A stretch of 41,530 nt of DNA from Planctomycetia bacterium (lineage in GTDB: Bacteria > Planctomycetota > Phycisphaerae > Phycisphaerales > SM1A02): positions 1 to 41,530 of the forward strand of contig SXUJ01000142.1 of assembly GCA_005790565.1 (NCBI GenBank). Direction: 5' to 3'. The position numbers and the translations under genes are program-made. Under the pieces are notes generated by a model, which saw nothing but the letters and a program-made list of their open reading frames with translations, had not been told where the DNA came from and made no database searches. Positions within the stretch are counted from its first letter, which is position 1; every line of letters begins with the position of its first letter. This document shows positions 1-8,367 of this stretch, piece after piece.

Positions 1-1665
1 ACCTTCCACACCGGCGGCGCTGCGGCACGCGATCTCGGCGAAAACGAGTACAAGGCTGCATTCGCCGGATTCGTCACGATTCGTGACTGCAACGAAGTGC
101 CCGTCCCCGGCGGTGCTCCTGGAGAGTTTGTCGTCCTCAAGCGCAACGGTGGCGAACTGTTCATCAAGGACGCGAAGGGTCGCGAGCTCGACAAGCGTAA
201 GGTCGCCTACGGCGCCATCATCAAGGCGAAGAACGGCGACGAAGTGCGTAAGGGCCAACTCCTCGTGGAGTGGGCGCCGCACGCAACCCCCGTGCTTGCG
301 GAGAAGAGTGGTACGGTCCGCTTCAAGGACATTACCGACGGCGTGACTGTGCGCACCGAAGAGAAGAAGGGCGGCGGCATTGAGCTGATCGTGACGGAGC
401 ACACGGGTGATCGTCATCCGCAGATCAATGTCGAAGACGCCAACGGCAGCATCCTTGCCTTCCATCACCTTCCCGCGAAGGCACGCATCGAGGTAAAGGA
501 CGGCGACACGATCGTCGAGGGACAAATGCTCGCCCGTACGCCGAAGGACACGGCGCGATCCGCCGACATCGTCGGTGGTCTTCCCCGCGTCACGGAGATC
601 TTCGAGGCGCGCATTCCGAAGGATGCGGCAGTGCTCGGCGAAATCCCCGGCCGTGTGGAACTCCACAATGACAAGCGCAAGGGTAAGGTCACGATCCGCG
701 TCATCAGCGATGCCGGCCTCGAGCACGATCACCATGTGGCACAAGGCCGTCAGCTGCTCGTGCACACGGGCGACTACATCAATGCAGGCGATCCGCTCAC
801 CGATGGACCCGCGATTCCCGCAGATATCCTGCGCATCAAGGGCGAAGAGGAGCTTTACACCTACCTGCTCGATGGCGTCCAGAAGGTCTATCGCGCGCAG
901 GGCGTGCCGATTTCCGACAAGCACATCGAAGTGATCCTGCGACAGATGTTGTCGAAGGTCAAGGTGAAGTCGCCTGGTGACTCAACATTGCTTCCGAATG
1001 ATGTCATCGACAAGTTCGTCTTCCGCCAAGTCAACGAGGAACTCACTCGCCGACTCCGCATCGAAGACTCGGGCGGCACAGGCCTCCCAGTTGGCGCGCT
1101 TGTGGACCGCGAGGAAATCAAGGAAGCGAACATGCGCGCGGAGGCGGAGGGCAAGTCGGGTTGCAAGACTCGCAAGCCCAAGCCTGCGAGCGGACAGACG
1201 CTGCTCTTGGGTATCACCAAGGCAAGCCTCCAGTCTGAGAGCTTCCTCTCTGGTGCGTCTTTCCAAGAGACGACCAAGGTGCTCACGGAGGCTGCGCTCA
1301 AGGGCGCCGTCGACAATCTCCTCGGTCTCAAAGAGAACGTGCTCCTCGGTCACCTGATTCCAGCAGGCACCGGATTCGATCCGTACGCGAAGGCGAAGGT
1401 CAAGCGACTCGTCGAGGAATCAACCTACGAGGACAGCGACTCGATGTACACCGACGCCGCGGACGAAGCGGAATCTCTCGGCGCAGAGCGGCGCGGCGGT
1501 GGCATGACCACTGTGGCCTCGCGATTGGCTGCGGTGACCGCGCAAGGCGGCGAGTTCAATGACGCGGCCGGCGAGTTTGGCATCGAAACGGTGACCGCTT
1601 CGCCGACGGACGCATTGCGTGAGAAGAGCGACGCGCCCTTCGCACCCGACGAAGACGCCGAGTAA
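1..1665 (+). CDS. rpoC: DNA-directed RNA polymerase subunit beta' (C-terminal part, 5' end outside window)
   Basis: The reading frame is open from base 1, so this is the last 554 codons of a longer gene. It begins in the conserved TFHTGGAA stretch that closes the trigger-loop region of beta'. It then runs through the C-terminal domain: HLPAKARIEVKDGD, IVGGLPRVTEIFEAR, then SFQETTKVLTEAALKG and LKENVLLGHLIPAGTGFDP near the end. These are hallmark RpoC segments. The protein is the catalytic-clamp subunit of RNA polymerase. A lysine-rich insert (KSGCKTRKPKPASGQ) lies before the final conserved block, and an acidic tail of about 75 residues follows it. A strong terminator starts 66 bases after the stop, so rpoC ends its transcription unit here. 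Confidence 0.98.
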   Translation, partial: TFHTGGAAARDLGENEYKAAFAGFVTIRDCNEVPVPGGAPGEFVVLKRNGGELFIKDAKGRELDKRKVAYGAIIKAKNGDEVRKGQLLVEWAPHATPVLAEKSGTVRFKDITDGVTVRTEEKKGGGIELIVTEHTGDRHPQINVEDANGSILAFHHLPAKARIEVKDGDTIVEGQMLARTPKDTARSADIVGGLPRVTEIFEARIPKDAAVLGEIPGRVELHNDKRKGKVTIRVISDAGLEHDHHVAQGRQLLVHTGDYINAGDPLTDGPAIPADILRIKGEEELYTYLLDGVQKVYRAQGVPISDKHIEVILRQMLSKVKVKSPGDSTLLPNDVIDKFVFRQVNEELTRRLRIEDSGGTGLPVGALVDREEIKEANMRAEAEGKSGCKTRKPKPASGQTLLLGITKASLQSESFLSGASFQETTKVLTEAALKGAVDNLLGLKENVLLGHLIPAGTGFDPYAKAKVKRLVEESTYEDSDSMYTDAADEAESLGAERRGGGMTTVASRLAAVTAQGGEFNDAAGEFGIETVTASPTDALREKSDAPFAPDEDAE

Positions 1666-1976
1666 TCCCTGACGACCGGTTCGCTTCGAATCCACGCACG
1701 AGGTCCGCGTGGAGAAAACCAGATTCCCTCACCCCACTGGCTCATACCAGTGGGGTTTTTCTTTTGCCCGAGGACTCGATCCGATCCCGCGGCAGCATTT
1801 CAACCGGAGGTTCGTGTGATACTGTCACGCTCGTCACGGCGCGCGATCATGCGTCGGTGCCGATGACGCGACGGAAGTACTCCGCGATTCGTTTCCCGTG
1901 CCTCCTTGGCAGCCTTCTCGTTGGATTCGGCGCACGCGAGTCCACACAGCCTGCGACCGAGCGTGAATCCACTGCC
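1666..1976 (+). other. Intergenic region between rpoC and the truncated haemoglobin gene
   Basis: About 310 bases with no supported gene. It contains the rpoC terminator (1731-1765) and then the leader of the haemoglobin gene. The haemoglobin frame stays open through 1764-1976 and contains an in-frame ATG at 1863. No clear Shine-Dalgarno or promoter consensus was found. Confidence 0.5.
1731..1765 (+). terminator. Rho-independent terminator after rpoC
   Basis: A perfect 10-bp stem (ACCCCACTGG at 1731-1740 and its complement at 1747-1756) with a 6-base loop is followed by TTTTTCTTTT. The T-run is only on the plus strand, so it serves rpoC. Confidence 0.93.
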
Positions 1977-2396
1977 ATGTCAGACCCAACGCCAAACTCG
2001 GCCCATCCCGCCCCTTCGGTCTACGCGCAAATCGGCGCCGCCCCCTTCGCAACGCTCGTGGAACTGCACTACCAGCGGATCGACAAAGATCCGCGGGTCC
2101 GTGAAATGTTTCCTGCCGACCTTGGACCCCAGAGTGAAGCAGTCCGCAATCTTCGTGAGTTTTTCATTCAGTACTTTGGCGGACCACAAGATTACTCCGC
2201 GCGCAAAGGGCATCCCCGACTTCGTGCTCGGCACATGGGATTCAAGATCGATCAAGCCGCGCGCGACGCGTGGCTTGAGCACGCGCTTGCGTCGCTTGAT
2301 GACAGTGCGGCAATGCACCACATTCCCGCTGCATGCAAGAGGGAGATCGGCGAGTACCTCTTCCGCGTTTCGCAGTTCATGATCAACACGGATTGA
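1977..2396 (+). CDS. Group II (TrHbO-like) truncated haemoglobin
   Basis: This 139-residue protein fits the 2-on-2 globin fold of truncated haemoglobins. Its haem-pocket pattern is that of group II: Tyr32 at B10 (ELHYQRI), FFIQYFGGPQDYS leading into GHPRLRARH with His86 as the proximal haem ligand, and Trp99 at G8 (RDAWLEHAL). Members bind O2, NO or peroxide and are usually tied to oxygen or nitrosative-stress handling, but the ligand here is not shown. I chose the ATG at 1977 because the globin homology starts about 14 residues later. The frame is open upstream, and an ATG at 1863 would add a hydrophobic N-terminus (MTRRKYSAIRFPCLLGSLLV) that could be a signal or anchor. The gene converges on the YkgJ pair, with 24 bases between the stops. 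Confidence 0.92.
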   Translation: MSDPTPNSAHPAPSVYAQIGAAPFATLVELHYQRIDKDPRVREMFPADLGPQSEAVRNLREFFIQYFGGPQDYSARKGHPRLRARHMGFKIDQAARDAWLEHALASLDDSAAMHHIPAACKREIGEYLFRVSQFMINTD

Positions 2397-2420
2397 TCGA
2401 ATCCGCGGTGCGCGAACGCA

Positions 2421-2921
2421 TCACTCGAGCACGCATCGCAGCGCCTCACGCCACTCCATATACCGATAGGGCAACTCGAGACGCGCGTGAAGGCCTTGCA
2501 CCTCTTTGTGCGTCGACTCGTAGAGTTGTGACTGCCATGTCTGCGCGCTTGGGTCGCAGAAGAAAATCCTGCATCCAAGCGGTCGTTCGGCATGCGCGCT
2601 GCAGAGGCCCCGCGCAAGGTAAGGACAATCGCCGCGTGCCCGTGCGGCGGCAATCTCCGCTTGCGAGATTTCCATGCCATGCAATGCTGAGAGTCGGAGC
2701 ACCGTGAACGCCGCTTCCAAGCCACTCACATACAGCAGGTGCCCGTGCTGCTCGAAGTTGCAACAACCGCCGGCCGCGAGGCAGAGTGGGCGGGATCGCC
2801 GCACCGACGCGTCAATGACCTCGCGCTGTGCGAGAAAAAAATCTCTCACCTCAGCCCGCACCGCTGCAGAGCGCCAAACTTCGGCGAGCGAAGCCATTGA
2901 GTCGGAACTTCCGGTGCCCAT
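2421..2921 (-). CDS. YkgJ-like zinc/iron-chelating Cys-cluster protein (second of a pair)
   Basis: This 166-residue protein has the Cys arrangement of the YkgJ/UPF0153 metal-chelating family in divergent form: an N-terminal cluster CLAAGGCCNFEQHGH and a later CPYLARGLCSAHAERPLGCRIFFC segment. The Arg-Pro-x-x-Cys-Arg motif of the family appears as RPLGCR. Such proteins are thought to bind zinc or iron, and their role is not established. The start ATG is 8 bases past the stop of the next YkgJ gene (2930-3433), so the two are almost certainly co-transcribed. They share domain type but not close sequence, which argues against a recent duplication. Possible alternative start: Met9. Confidence 0.8.
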   Translation of the reverse strand: MGTGSSDSMASLAEVWRSAAVRAEVRDFFLAQREVIDASVRRSRPLCLAAGGCCNFEQHGHLLYVSGLEAAFTVLRLSALHGMEISQAEIAAARARGDCPYLARGLCSAHAERPLGCRIFFCDPSAQTWQSQLYESTHKEVQGLHARLELPYRYMEWREALRCVLE

Positions 2922-2929
2922 GGAGTCCC

Positions 2930-3433
2930 TTATGGATGCGGCGCGGGCGCGGCGCCTTCGTGTCGATCAGTGTCGCGCTGAACATTGATTTGGTGCAGTG
3001 AGTACAAAGGCCCACTCCCCATGCCCGGGCAGGGTGTCACGCGCTTGGCCCCAAGCCACGCGCGTTCGCTCTCAAGCATCTCCGACCAGAATGGCCATGT
3101 CCTGCACTGGGTGGGACGCGCGTCGTACACGGAACACACCGCTTTGCCAGGAACGCTTTCGCGATCGAGAAAGATGCAATCGAACCCTCGACGACCGCCA
3201 TCCATGCCGACGGGAATCTCCTGAAGCGACCAACGGTTGCCGAGTCGTCGCGCGAATCGCGCAAGGAACTCTGAAAGTTCAAGTCCAACTTGCGCTGCTA
3301 AGCGAAGCGCTTCCGCGTCGGTCATCCACACCGCACCCGGCGGACCCGAGCAACAATTCCCACACGAAGTGCACGCGAAGCGCAATCCATCGGCGTACCA
3401 CTCGCGTTCGCGATTGACGCCCTCACCGCTCAT
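2930..3433 (-). CDS. YkgJ family Cys-cluster protein (first of a pair)
   Basis: A 167-residue protein with the classic YkgJ signature: FACTSCGNCCSGPPG near residues 19-33, then CIFLD, CSVYDARPTQCRTWPFW and a final CPGMG. These Cys residues are expected to chelate Zn or Fe. Family members often sit beside unrelated genes and have no settled function. The ATG at 3433 overlaps the TGA of the upstream unknown gene as ATGA (3430-3433), which suggests translational coupling. The C-terminal tail (HEGAAPAPHP) looks unstructured. Confidence 0.9.
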   Translation of the reverse strand: MSGEGVNREREWYADGLRFACTSCGNCCSGPPGAVWMTDAEALRLAAQVGLELSEFLARFARRLGNRWSLQEIPVGMDGGRRGFDCIFLDRESVPGKAVCSVYDARPTQCRTWPFWSEMLESERAWLGAKRVTPCPGMGSGPLYSLHQINVQRDTDRHEGAAPAPHP

Positions 3434-4452
3434 GACTCGCGGCCTGGTAGTTCAGGTCGCGCTTGCCCCTCTTCACCCCAAGGATCAACCGTCGTTGCAT
3501 GCACGGTGGCGCGGCGGCGAATGGGCGCAAGGTGCTGCAACTCGGGAGGCCGATCATCGAACGCGACTCGGTCGAACGAGTAAACACTCTCAAAGCCCCA
3601 TTCGCGTTGATCAAGCAGCGCGTCCGCGAGCAATTCCTCTGCCTGCGCGAGGCTGCCGGCGGTCAACCAGACCGAGATGTACGCCCCCTTCTGCAGATCG
3701 CCAGACATGTGCCCGGCAAGCACAATCGCATGCCAGAGCGTCATGCCGAGATGGCGCCCTCCCTCGTCAACATTCGTTTCGGGATCGACATTCAGTTCAA
3801 GCATCCAGCGCTCACGGAGGACGAGCAGAAGTTCGTCGAGGTCAGGCGAATGCTCATCGACAATCTCGAGCACTTCCCGCGCTTGTGTCTTCGGATCAAA
3901 GGCGTCCTCCTTCTCTGCCTCGGGCGACCAGGTCTCCTCCACTTCACGGAGTCCCATTCCCTCCAACATGGCCGCGACCTCATCCCGCATCTCATCGGGT
4001 ACGGAAATCAGGAGGCCCTTCCAACTATCGACGAAGACTTCCATGAATGGCTCTTCCGAGTTCGCCCCCGCCCCGATCGAAACATCCTCAAGCAGGAACT
4101 CTTCGAACTCGTACCAAGTCCGCAGAAACTCGACGAGGCTCGTGGAACCTTCCTCGGAATTGGTCACATACACATCAACGCTGCGATACGCGTCGCGCGA
4201 TCCGATCTCCACGACTGCCGTCACCGTCCGCGGAAGCAAATTGAACGCCGCATCGGTGACCGCTCTCAATCGGTCGTGGCTGACGCAGACCTGAAAAAGC
4301 CAAGTCGATGGTTCTCGATCGGTTTCCGGAACGGAAGTCAGCACAAATCCCTGAACAGGCTCAGGTAAGTCCGCGCGCTCGACGCCGAGCGGAAGCTGGT
4401 AGTCGCCCAGAGCCCGTCGCTCGATGTCTGTCCGCACTCGAAACTCACGCAT
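3430..4452 (-). CDS. Unknown acidic protein, first gene of the YkgJ set
   Basis: I do not recognise a family in this 340-residue protein. It is acidic, soluble by eye (no signal peptide, no membrane segment) and rich in Glu/Asp. The middle contains EEPFMEVFVDSWKGLLIS and a helix-like stretch VPDEMRDEVAAMLEGMGL. A second part (LELNVDPETNVDEGGRHLG, then AYISVWLTAGSLAQAEELL) may be another alpha/beta unit. The last 40 residues are Arg/Pro-rich. The stop overlaps the start of the first YkgJ gene as ATGA, so it probably works with the two Cys-cluster proteins. A 301-codon frame on the other strand (3463-4368) is treated as a shadow, since the minus-strand frame has balanced composition and fits the operon. 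Confidence 0.72.
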   Translation of the reverse strand: MREFRVRTDIERRALGDYQLPLGVERADLPEPVQGFVLTSVPETDREPSTWLFQVCVSHDRLRAVTDAAFNLLPRTVTAVVEIGSRDAYRSVDVYVTNSEEGSTSLVEFLRTWYEFEEFLLEDVSIGAGANSEEPFMEVFVDSWKGLLISVPDEMRDEVAAMLEGMGLREVEETWSPEAEKEDAFDPKTQAREVLEIVDEHSPDLDELLLVLRERWMLELNVDPETNVDEGGRHLGMTLWHAIVLAGHMSGDLQKGAYISVWLTAGSLAQAEELLADALLDQREWGFESVYSFDRVAFDDRPPELQHLAPIRRRATVHATTVDPWGEEGQARPELPGRES

Positions 4453-4522
4453 GCGCCCATCCTAGCGCAGGCACCTCGTCGAAGTCTTCGCGACTCGTCG
4501 ATTCGAAGCGATCACGGAACCA

Positions 4523-5248
4523 TCACTCACCGAGATATGCCGCCTGCACGCGAGGGTCCGAAAGCAACTCCGCTCCCGTTCCCGAAAGGACCACTCGGCC
4601 GGTCTCAAGCACATAGCCTCGGTCGGCAAGTTTGAGCGCCGCGCGCGCGTTTTGTTCGACAAGCAAGATCGTGAGTCCGCGAGCGCGAAGACTCTTCACC
4701 GCCTCGAAAATCTTGGCAACCAGAAGCGGCGCGATGCCCATGGAAGGCTCATCCATCATCAGCAGTTTCGGTCGGCTCATGAGCGCGCGACCGATGGCGA
4801 GCATTTGCTGCTCCCCTCCACTGAGCGTGCCGCCAAGCTGCGACGAACGCCCCTTGAGAATTTCAAAGAGCGCATAGACCTCTTCAAGATCGCTCTCGAT
4901 TGCCGCACGATCTGTGCGTGCATAAGCGCCCATGCGCAAGTTCTCAAGCACGGTCATGCGGGGAAAGATCTTGCGCCCTTCAGGGACCTGCACGAGGCCG
5001 CGTTTCACGATGGCGTGCGCGGCCACTCCGGCGAGCGATTCGCCCGCAAATCGCACCGCTCCCGATCGGAGGGGAACAATGCCGGAGATACAGGAGAGTG
5101 AAGTGGACTTCCCCGCGCCATTGCCTCCGATGAGGGAGACAATCTCACCGGTGTGCACTTGGATCGACACCCCGTGGAGAACTTCGATCGAGCCGTACCC
5201 AGCCGTCAGCTCGTGAATCTCCAGTAGCAAGCTATTCGAGGCGCTCAT
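4523..5248 (-). CDS. livF: Branched-chain amino-acid-type ABC transporter ATPase LivF
   Basis: This 241-residue ABC ATPase has all core motifs: Walker A GGNGAGKST (41-49), signature LSGGEQQMLAIGRAL, Walker B LLMMDEPSMG and the switch His replaced by Gln in LLVEQNA, as is usual in LivF. The length and the phrase MDEPSMGIAPLLV are typical of LivF. It energises uptake of branched-chain amino acids or related amides through LivH-LivM, paired with LivG. It is the last gene of livKHMGF. Its ATG overlaps the livG stop as ATGA (5245-5248). The substrate cannot be read from the sequence. Confidence 0.95.
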   Translation of the reverse strand: MSASNSLLLEIHELTAGYGSIEVLHGVSIQVHTGEIVSLIGGNGAGKSTSLSCISGIVPLRSGAVRFAGESLAGVAAHAIVKRGLVQVPEGRKIFPRMTVLENLRMGAYARTDRAAIESDLEEVYALFEILKGRSSQLGGTLSGGEQQMLAIGRALMSRPKLLMMDEPSMGIAPLLVAKIFEAVKSLRARGLTILLVEQNARAALKLADRGYVLETGRVVLSGTGAELLSDPRVQAAYLGE

Positions 5249-6276
5249 CCGAGTTCTTCCTTGCCGAGGTACGCCTCAATGCACTTGGGATCATTGCGGA
5301 TCTGCGTCGGCGTGCCCTGCGCGATCTTCTCCCCATGATCGAGCACCGCGATCTTCTCAGAGATGCCCATTACCACGCGCATGTGATGTTCGATGAGCAC
5401 GACCGTAGTGCCAGTGCCTTGGATCCGGCGAATGAGTTCCATGAGTTCGACGGTCTCGGTTGGATTCATCCCCGCCGCGGGTTCGTCGAGCAAGACAACC
5501 GCCGGCCGCGACGCAAGCGCGCGCGCGATTTCGAGTCTTCGCTGATGGCCATACGGTAAGTTCCGTGCGCGGACATCGACGGAGGAACCAAGGCCGACGA
5601 ACTCGATGAGTCGAGTTGCTTCTTCTCTCGCCTTCTGCCGTTCAAGCGCCGCATTCGGAAGACGAAAGAGCGACGCGAAAAATCCCGCGTGCATGCGCCG
5701 GTCCATGCCGACCATCACATTTTCTGCAAGCGACAGTTCGGGGAAGAGTCGGATGTTTTGAAAGGTCCGCGCCACGCCGGACTCCGCGACGATCTCCGGT
5801 GTTCGACGCGTACGCGACCAGATCGCCCAACGACCTGCGGCGCCCACAACTCCACCGACGAGCGCGGCCCAACCTCCATGCGCTATCACAAGGGCGCCAG
5901 CATCGCCAACTCCCTCAAGCCACGGGAAGGGTTTCAGATAGACATAGTTTTCCGTCACGGCACTCAGCCAGATTTCCTCGACATTCAGGAACACCGCGGC
6001 AAGGAACGCGGACGCAATGCCATACAGGAAAATCGACCGCCATGCCCTTGCGTCGAGTGGAACGATCGTCTCACGACCGGCGATCAGCACCCGTCCCGCG
6101 CTCGGGTCATACACGCCGGTGATCGCGTTGAAGAGCGTCGTCTTTCCAGCGCCGTTAGGGCCAATCACCGCGGTGATCGAGCCTCCATCGACGGTCAACG
6201 AAACATCGGAAACCGCGACAAGCCCACCAAAGCGCATGCTGACGGAGTCCACTTCGATGATCGGCGTCGCGCTCAT
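5245..6276 (-). CDS. livG: Branched-chain amino-acid-type ABC transporter ATPase LivG with a hydrophobic insert
   Basis: The core is a clear LivG ATPase: GPNGAGKTT (39-47), the Q-loop segment GVARTFQNIRLFPEL (Gln173), LPYGHQRRLEIARALA as signature, LLDEPAAGMNP as Walker B, and LIEHHMRVVM with the switch His. The protein is 343 residues, whereas LivG is normally about 255. The excess is one block of about 85 residues (about 72-157) between the end of the first beta-subdomain (GRVLIAGRET) and the Q-loop. The block holds two hydrophobic stretches (81-98 and 126-148), each long enough to cross a membrane, joined by an aromatic, partly acidic linker. The catalytic motifs are intact, so the ATPase should work. 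The start ATG shares its A with the livM stop (TGATG). Confidence 0.93.
   Translation of the reverse strand: MSATPIIEVDSVSMRFGGLVAVSDVSLTVDGGSITAVIGPNGAGKTTLFNAITGVYDPSAGRVLIAGRETIVPLDARAWRSIFLYGIASAFLAAVFLNVEEIWLSAVTENYVYLKPFPWLEGVGDAGALVIAHGGWAALVGGVVGAAGRWAIWSRTRRTPEIVAESGVARTFQNIRLFPELSLAENVMVGMDRRMHAGFFASLFRLPNAALERQKAREEATRLIEFVGLGSSVDVRARNLPYGHQRRLEIARALASRPAVVLLDEPAAGMNPTETVELMELIRRIQGTGTTVVLIEHHMRVVMGISEKIAVLDHGEKIAQGTPTQIRNDPKCIEAYLGKEELG
5806..6063 (-). other. Hydrophobic insert within LivG (approximate limits)
   Basis: This stretch encodes about residues 72-157 of LivG and has no counterpart in ordinary LivG proteins. The frame continues through it without a stop, and its coding look matches the flanks. 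It includes SIFLYGIASAFLAAVF and ALVIAHGGWAALVGGVVGAA, both uncharged. Confidence 0.75.
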
Positions 6277-7313
6277 CAGTGATCCTCCTCTCTCGCGGCG
6301 ACAATGCCCTTAGGGCGAAAGCGCATCATAAGGACGAGTGCAAGGCCGAACAGCAGATACTTGTAGTTGTCCGGCGCGAGATAAACGCTCGTCGTCGTGC
6401 CAATGCCCGCTTGCTGCAGTTTCTGTCCGAGGATCGGAAGCAGGATGGAGTTCATGCCCACCATGACAAGCGCGCCAACGATCACGCCGGTCATGCTCCC
6501 AATGCCGCCGACGATGACGATGCACAGCGCGAGAATGGAAATTTGAAAGTCGTAGTTTCCTGGCTCGCCTGTGCTCGAGATGAGACTTGCAAGAAGCGCG
6601 CCGCCTAATGCCGCAAGGCCCGCTCCAACCGCCAATGCGGTGAGTTTCACCTTGTCCGGACGGATCGCCATGCATCGTGCGGCGAGTTCATCCTCTCGCA
6701 CCGCAAACCACTGTCGCCCCACGCGACTGTGCTCAAGGTTACGCACAAGGATGGTGCAGAGAATGAGAATGGCCAGATAGAGGAAGTACCACGACTTCGG
6801 CGTATCACTGGCGAAAGTGAGCCCGAAAAACCACGGCGCTGGAAGTGGATTGATGCCCTGCGTGCCCTTGGTGATGGGTTCGAGGTTCTTCAATAGATCC
6901 TGCACGATTTCGCCAAACCCGAGTGTTACGATCGCAAGGTAATCCCCGCGCAATCGCAGAGTTGGAGCACCGAGGAAGGCGCCTGCGAGCGCACCGATGC
7001 AGAGTGCGGCGAACAGTCCAGGCCAGAATCCAAGCTGGAACGGGTAGATCGTGCAGGTCAGAATCGCAAAGGCGTAGGCACCGATGGCCATGAATGCGGC
7101 AATGCCAAGGTGCAGAAGTCCAGTGAAGCCCACAACAACATTGAGTCCGATTCCGACGATCGCGAATCCAAGCACGAACCTTGTGGGCGCGCTGATGCCC
7201 AAATCAAACAACAGCTCGATGCAGGGAATCAGAAGCAACGCGCCGAATAGAAGGCACTGTCCACGGGAAAGTAAACCAGCAGGCTTGTAGGTCGCGCGAG
7301 AAGTCGTGCCCAT
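6276..7313 (-). CDS. livM: Branched-chain amino-acid-type ABC transporter permease LivM
   Basis: A 345-residue polytopic membrane protein of the LivM family. Landmarks are VVGFTGLLHLGIAAFMAIGAYAFA, the LRLRGDYLAIVTLGFGEIV block that is diagnostic of LivM, GTQGINPLP, and the coupling region VREDELAARCMAIRPDKVKL. About 8-10 membrane segments are visible. It forms the channel with LivH. The ATG at 7313 gives a TGATG overlap with the livH stop. A GTG one codon upstream (7316) is an equally possible start. The C-terminal FRPKGIVAAREE is the usual cytoplasmic end. Confidence 0.95.
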   Translation of the reverse strand: MGTTSRATYKPAGLLSRGQCLLFGALLLIPCIELLFDLGISAPTRFVLGFAIVGIGLNVVVGFTGLLHLGIAAFMAIGAYAFAILTCTIYPFQLGFWPGLFAALCIGALAGAFLGAPTLRLRGDYLAIVTLGFGEIVQDLLKNLEPITKGTQGINPLPAPWFFGLTFASDTPKSWYFLYLAILILCTILVRNLEHSRVGRQWFAVREDELAARCMAIRPDKVKLTALAVGAGLAALGGALLASLISSTGEPGNYDFQISILALCIVIVGGIGSMTGVIVGALVMVGMNSILLPILGQKLQQAGIGTTTSVYLAPDNYKYLLFGLALVLMMRFRPKGIVAAREEDH

Positions 7314-8299
7314 CACACTTTCTCCCGTTGCTTAAGCCCAAGTAGTCCGGTTGGACGGAAGATCAGGATCAGGACGAGCAATGAGAAGACCACCACATTC
7401 GTCCACTCACTCCCGACATACTGATCGCTCATCGCTCGCACCAGACCGATGAGCAATCCGCCCAACATCGCGCCTGGCAAACTCCCGATGCCACCGAGTA
7501 CGGCGGCAGTAAATGCGTCCATACCCGCGCGAAACCCCATTTGAAAGGAGACGGTGCTGTTGTAGTTTGCATACAACACGCTCGCCGCACCTCCGAGGAA
7601 TCCGCCGATCGCAAAGGTCGCCGCGATCACCTTGTTGACATCCACGCCCATCAAACGCGCCGCCGTCGCGTGCTGCGCAGTCGCTCGCATCGCCATGCCA
7701 AGCTTGGTGAACTTCACAAAGAGCGTCAGCCCGATCATCAGCGGGATCGTCACGACGAAGATGACGACATCGTTCCAGGTCATCACGACAAATGACTCTT
7801 CGCCGAGCAGGTTGACATCGCTGACGAGGTGCGGAAAATCCTTCGGTGCCGCTGCGGCTCCTCCCCCACCGAGCACTTCCATCGGTAGGCCACCCCAGAA
7901 GAGGCCGAGATTCACAATGATGAAACTCACCCCAATGGCGGCGACAAGTTGCGAGAGTTTCGATGCTCGACGAAGTGGCTTGTAGGCAAAGTGGTCGATG
8001 CAGAGGTTGAGTCCCCCGCAGAATATTCCACACACGACGACAAGCGTGCCGAGCAACCACCAATGGCTTGACTCGCCCATCAACGCGGGGTCCACCAAGC
8101 CGCAGTTCATCGCCGCACCCACGAGCGTCAGCGCGAGGAAGCTGCCAAGCATGAACAGATCGCCGTGCGCAAAGTTGATCAGCTCGATGATCCCGTAGAC
8201 CATCGTGTAACCGAGCGCAATCAACGCGATGATCATGCCATTAGAAAGCCCCAACAGGAGCTGTTGCAGCAAGACATCGCTATCGAACCAATCGAACAT
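7313..8299 (-). CDS. livH: Branched-chain amino-acid-type ABC transporter permease LivH
   Basis: A 328-residue membrane permease of the LivH family: LLGLSNGMIIALIALGYTMV, then GIIELINFAHGDLFMLG, the cytoplasmic loop GMAMRATAQHATAARLMGVD that contacts the ATPases, and TAAVLGGIGSLPGAMLGGLL. LivH is usually about 290-310 residues. The extra length lies in a periplasmic-type loop (GLPMEVLGGGGAAAAPKDF) and around residues 60-85. I chose the ATG at 8299; an in-frame TTG at 8305 is possible. The stop overlaps the livM start. It lies 68 bases after livK. Confidence 0.94.
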   Translation of the reverse strand: MFDWFDSDVLLQQLLLGLSNGMIIALIALGYTMVYGIIELINFAHGDLFMLGSFLALTLVGAAMNCGLVDPALMGESSHWWLLGTLVVVCGIFCGGLNLCIDHFAYKPLRRASKLSQLVAAIGVSFIIVNLGLFWGGLPMEVLGGGGAAAAPKDFPHLVSDVNLLGEESFVVMTWNDVVIFVVTIPLMIGLTLFVKFTKLGMAMRATAQHATAARLMGVDVNKVIAATFAIGGFLGGAASVLYANYNSTVSFQMGFRAGMDAFTAAVLGGIGSLPGAMLGGLLIGLVRAMSDQYVGSEWTNVVVFSLLVLILIFRPTGLLGLKQREKV

Positions 8300-8367
8300 G
8301 GGCAAAACACTCGCAGGTCAAGGACAGCAGAACTCGGGATGAGGCATTGGGGCAACCCGCCCCTTCC

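Noticed and set aside
3463-4368. A 301-codon plus-strand open frame opposite the unknown acidic protein
   Set aside because: It has no recognisable domain, is rich in Arg/His/Leu as expected of an antisense frame in GC-rich DNA, and the minus-strand gene is held in place by the ATGA overlap with a clear YkgJ gene.
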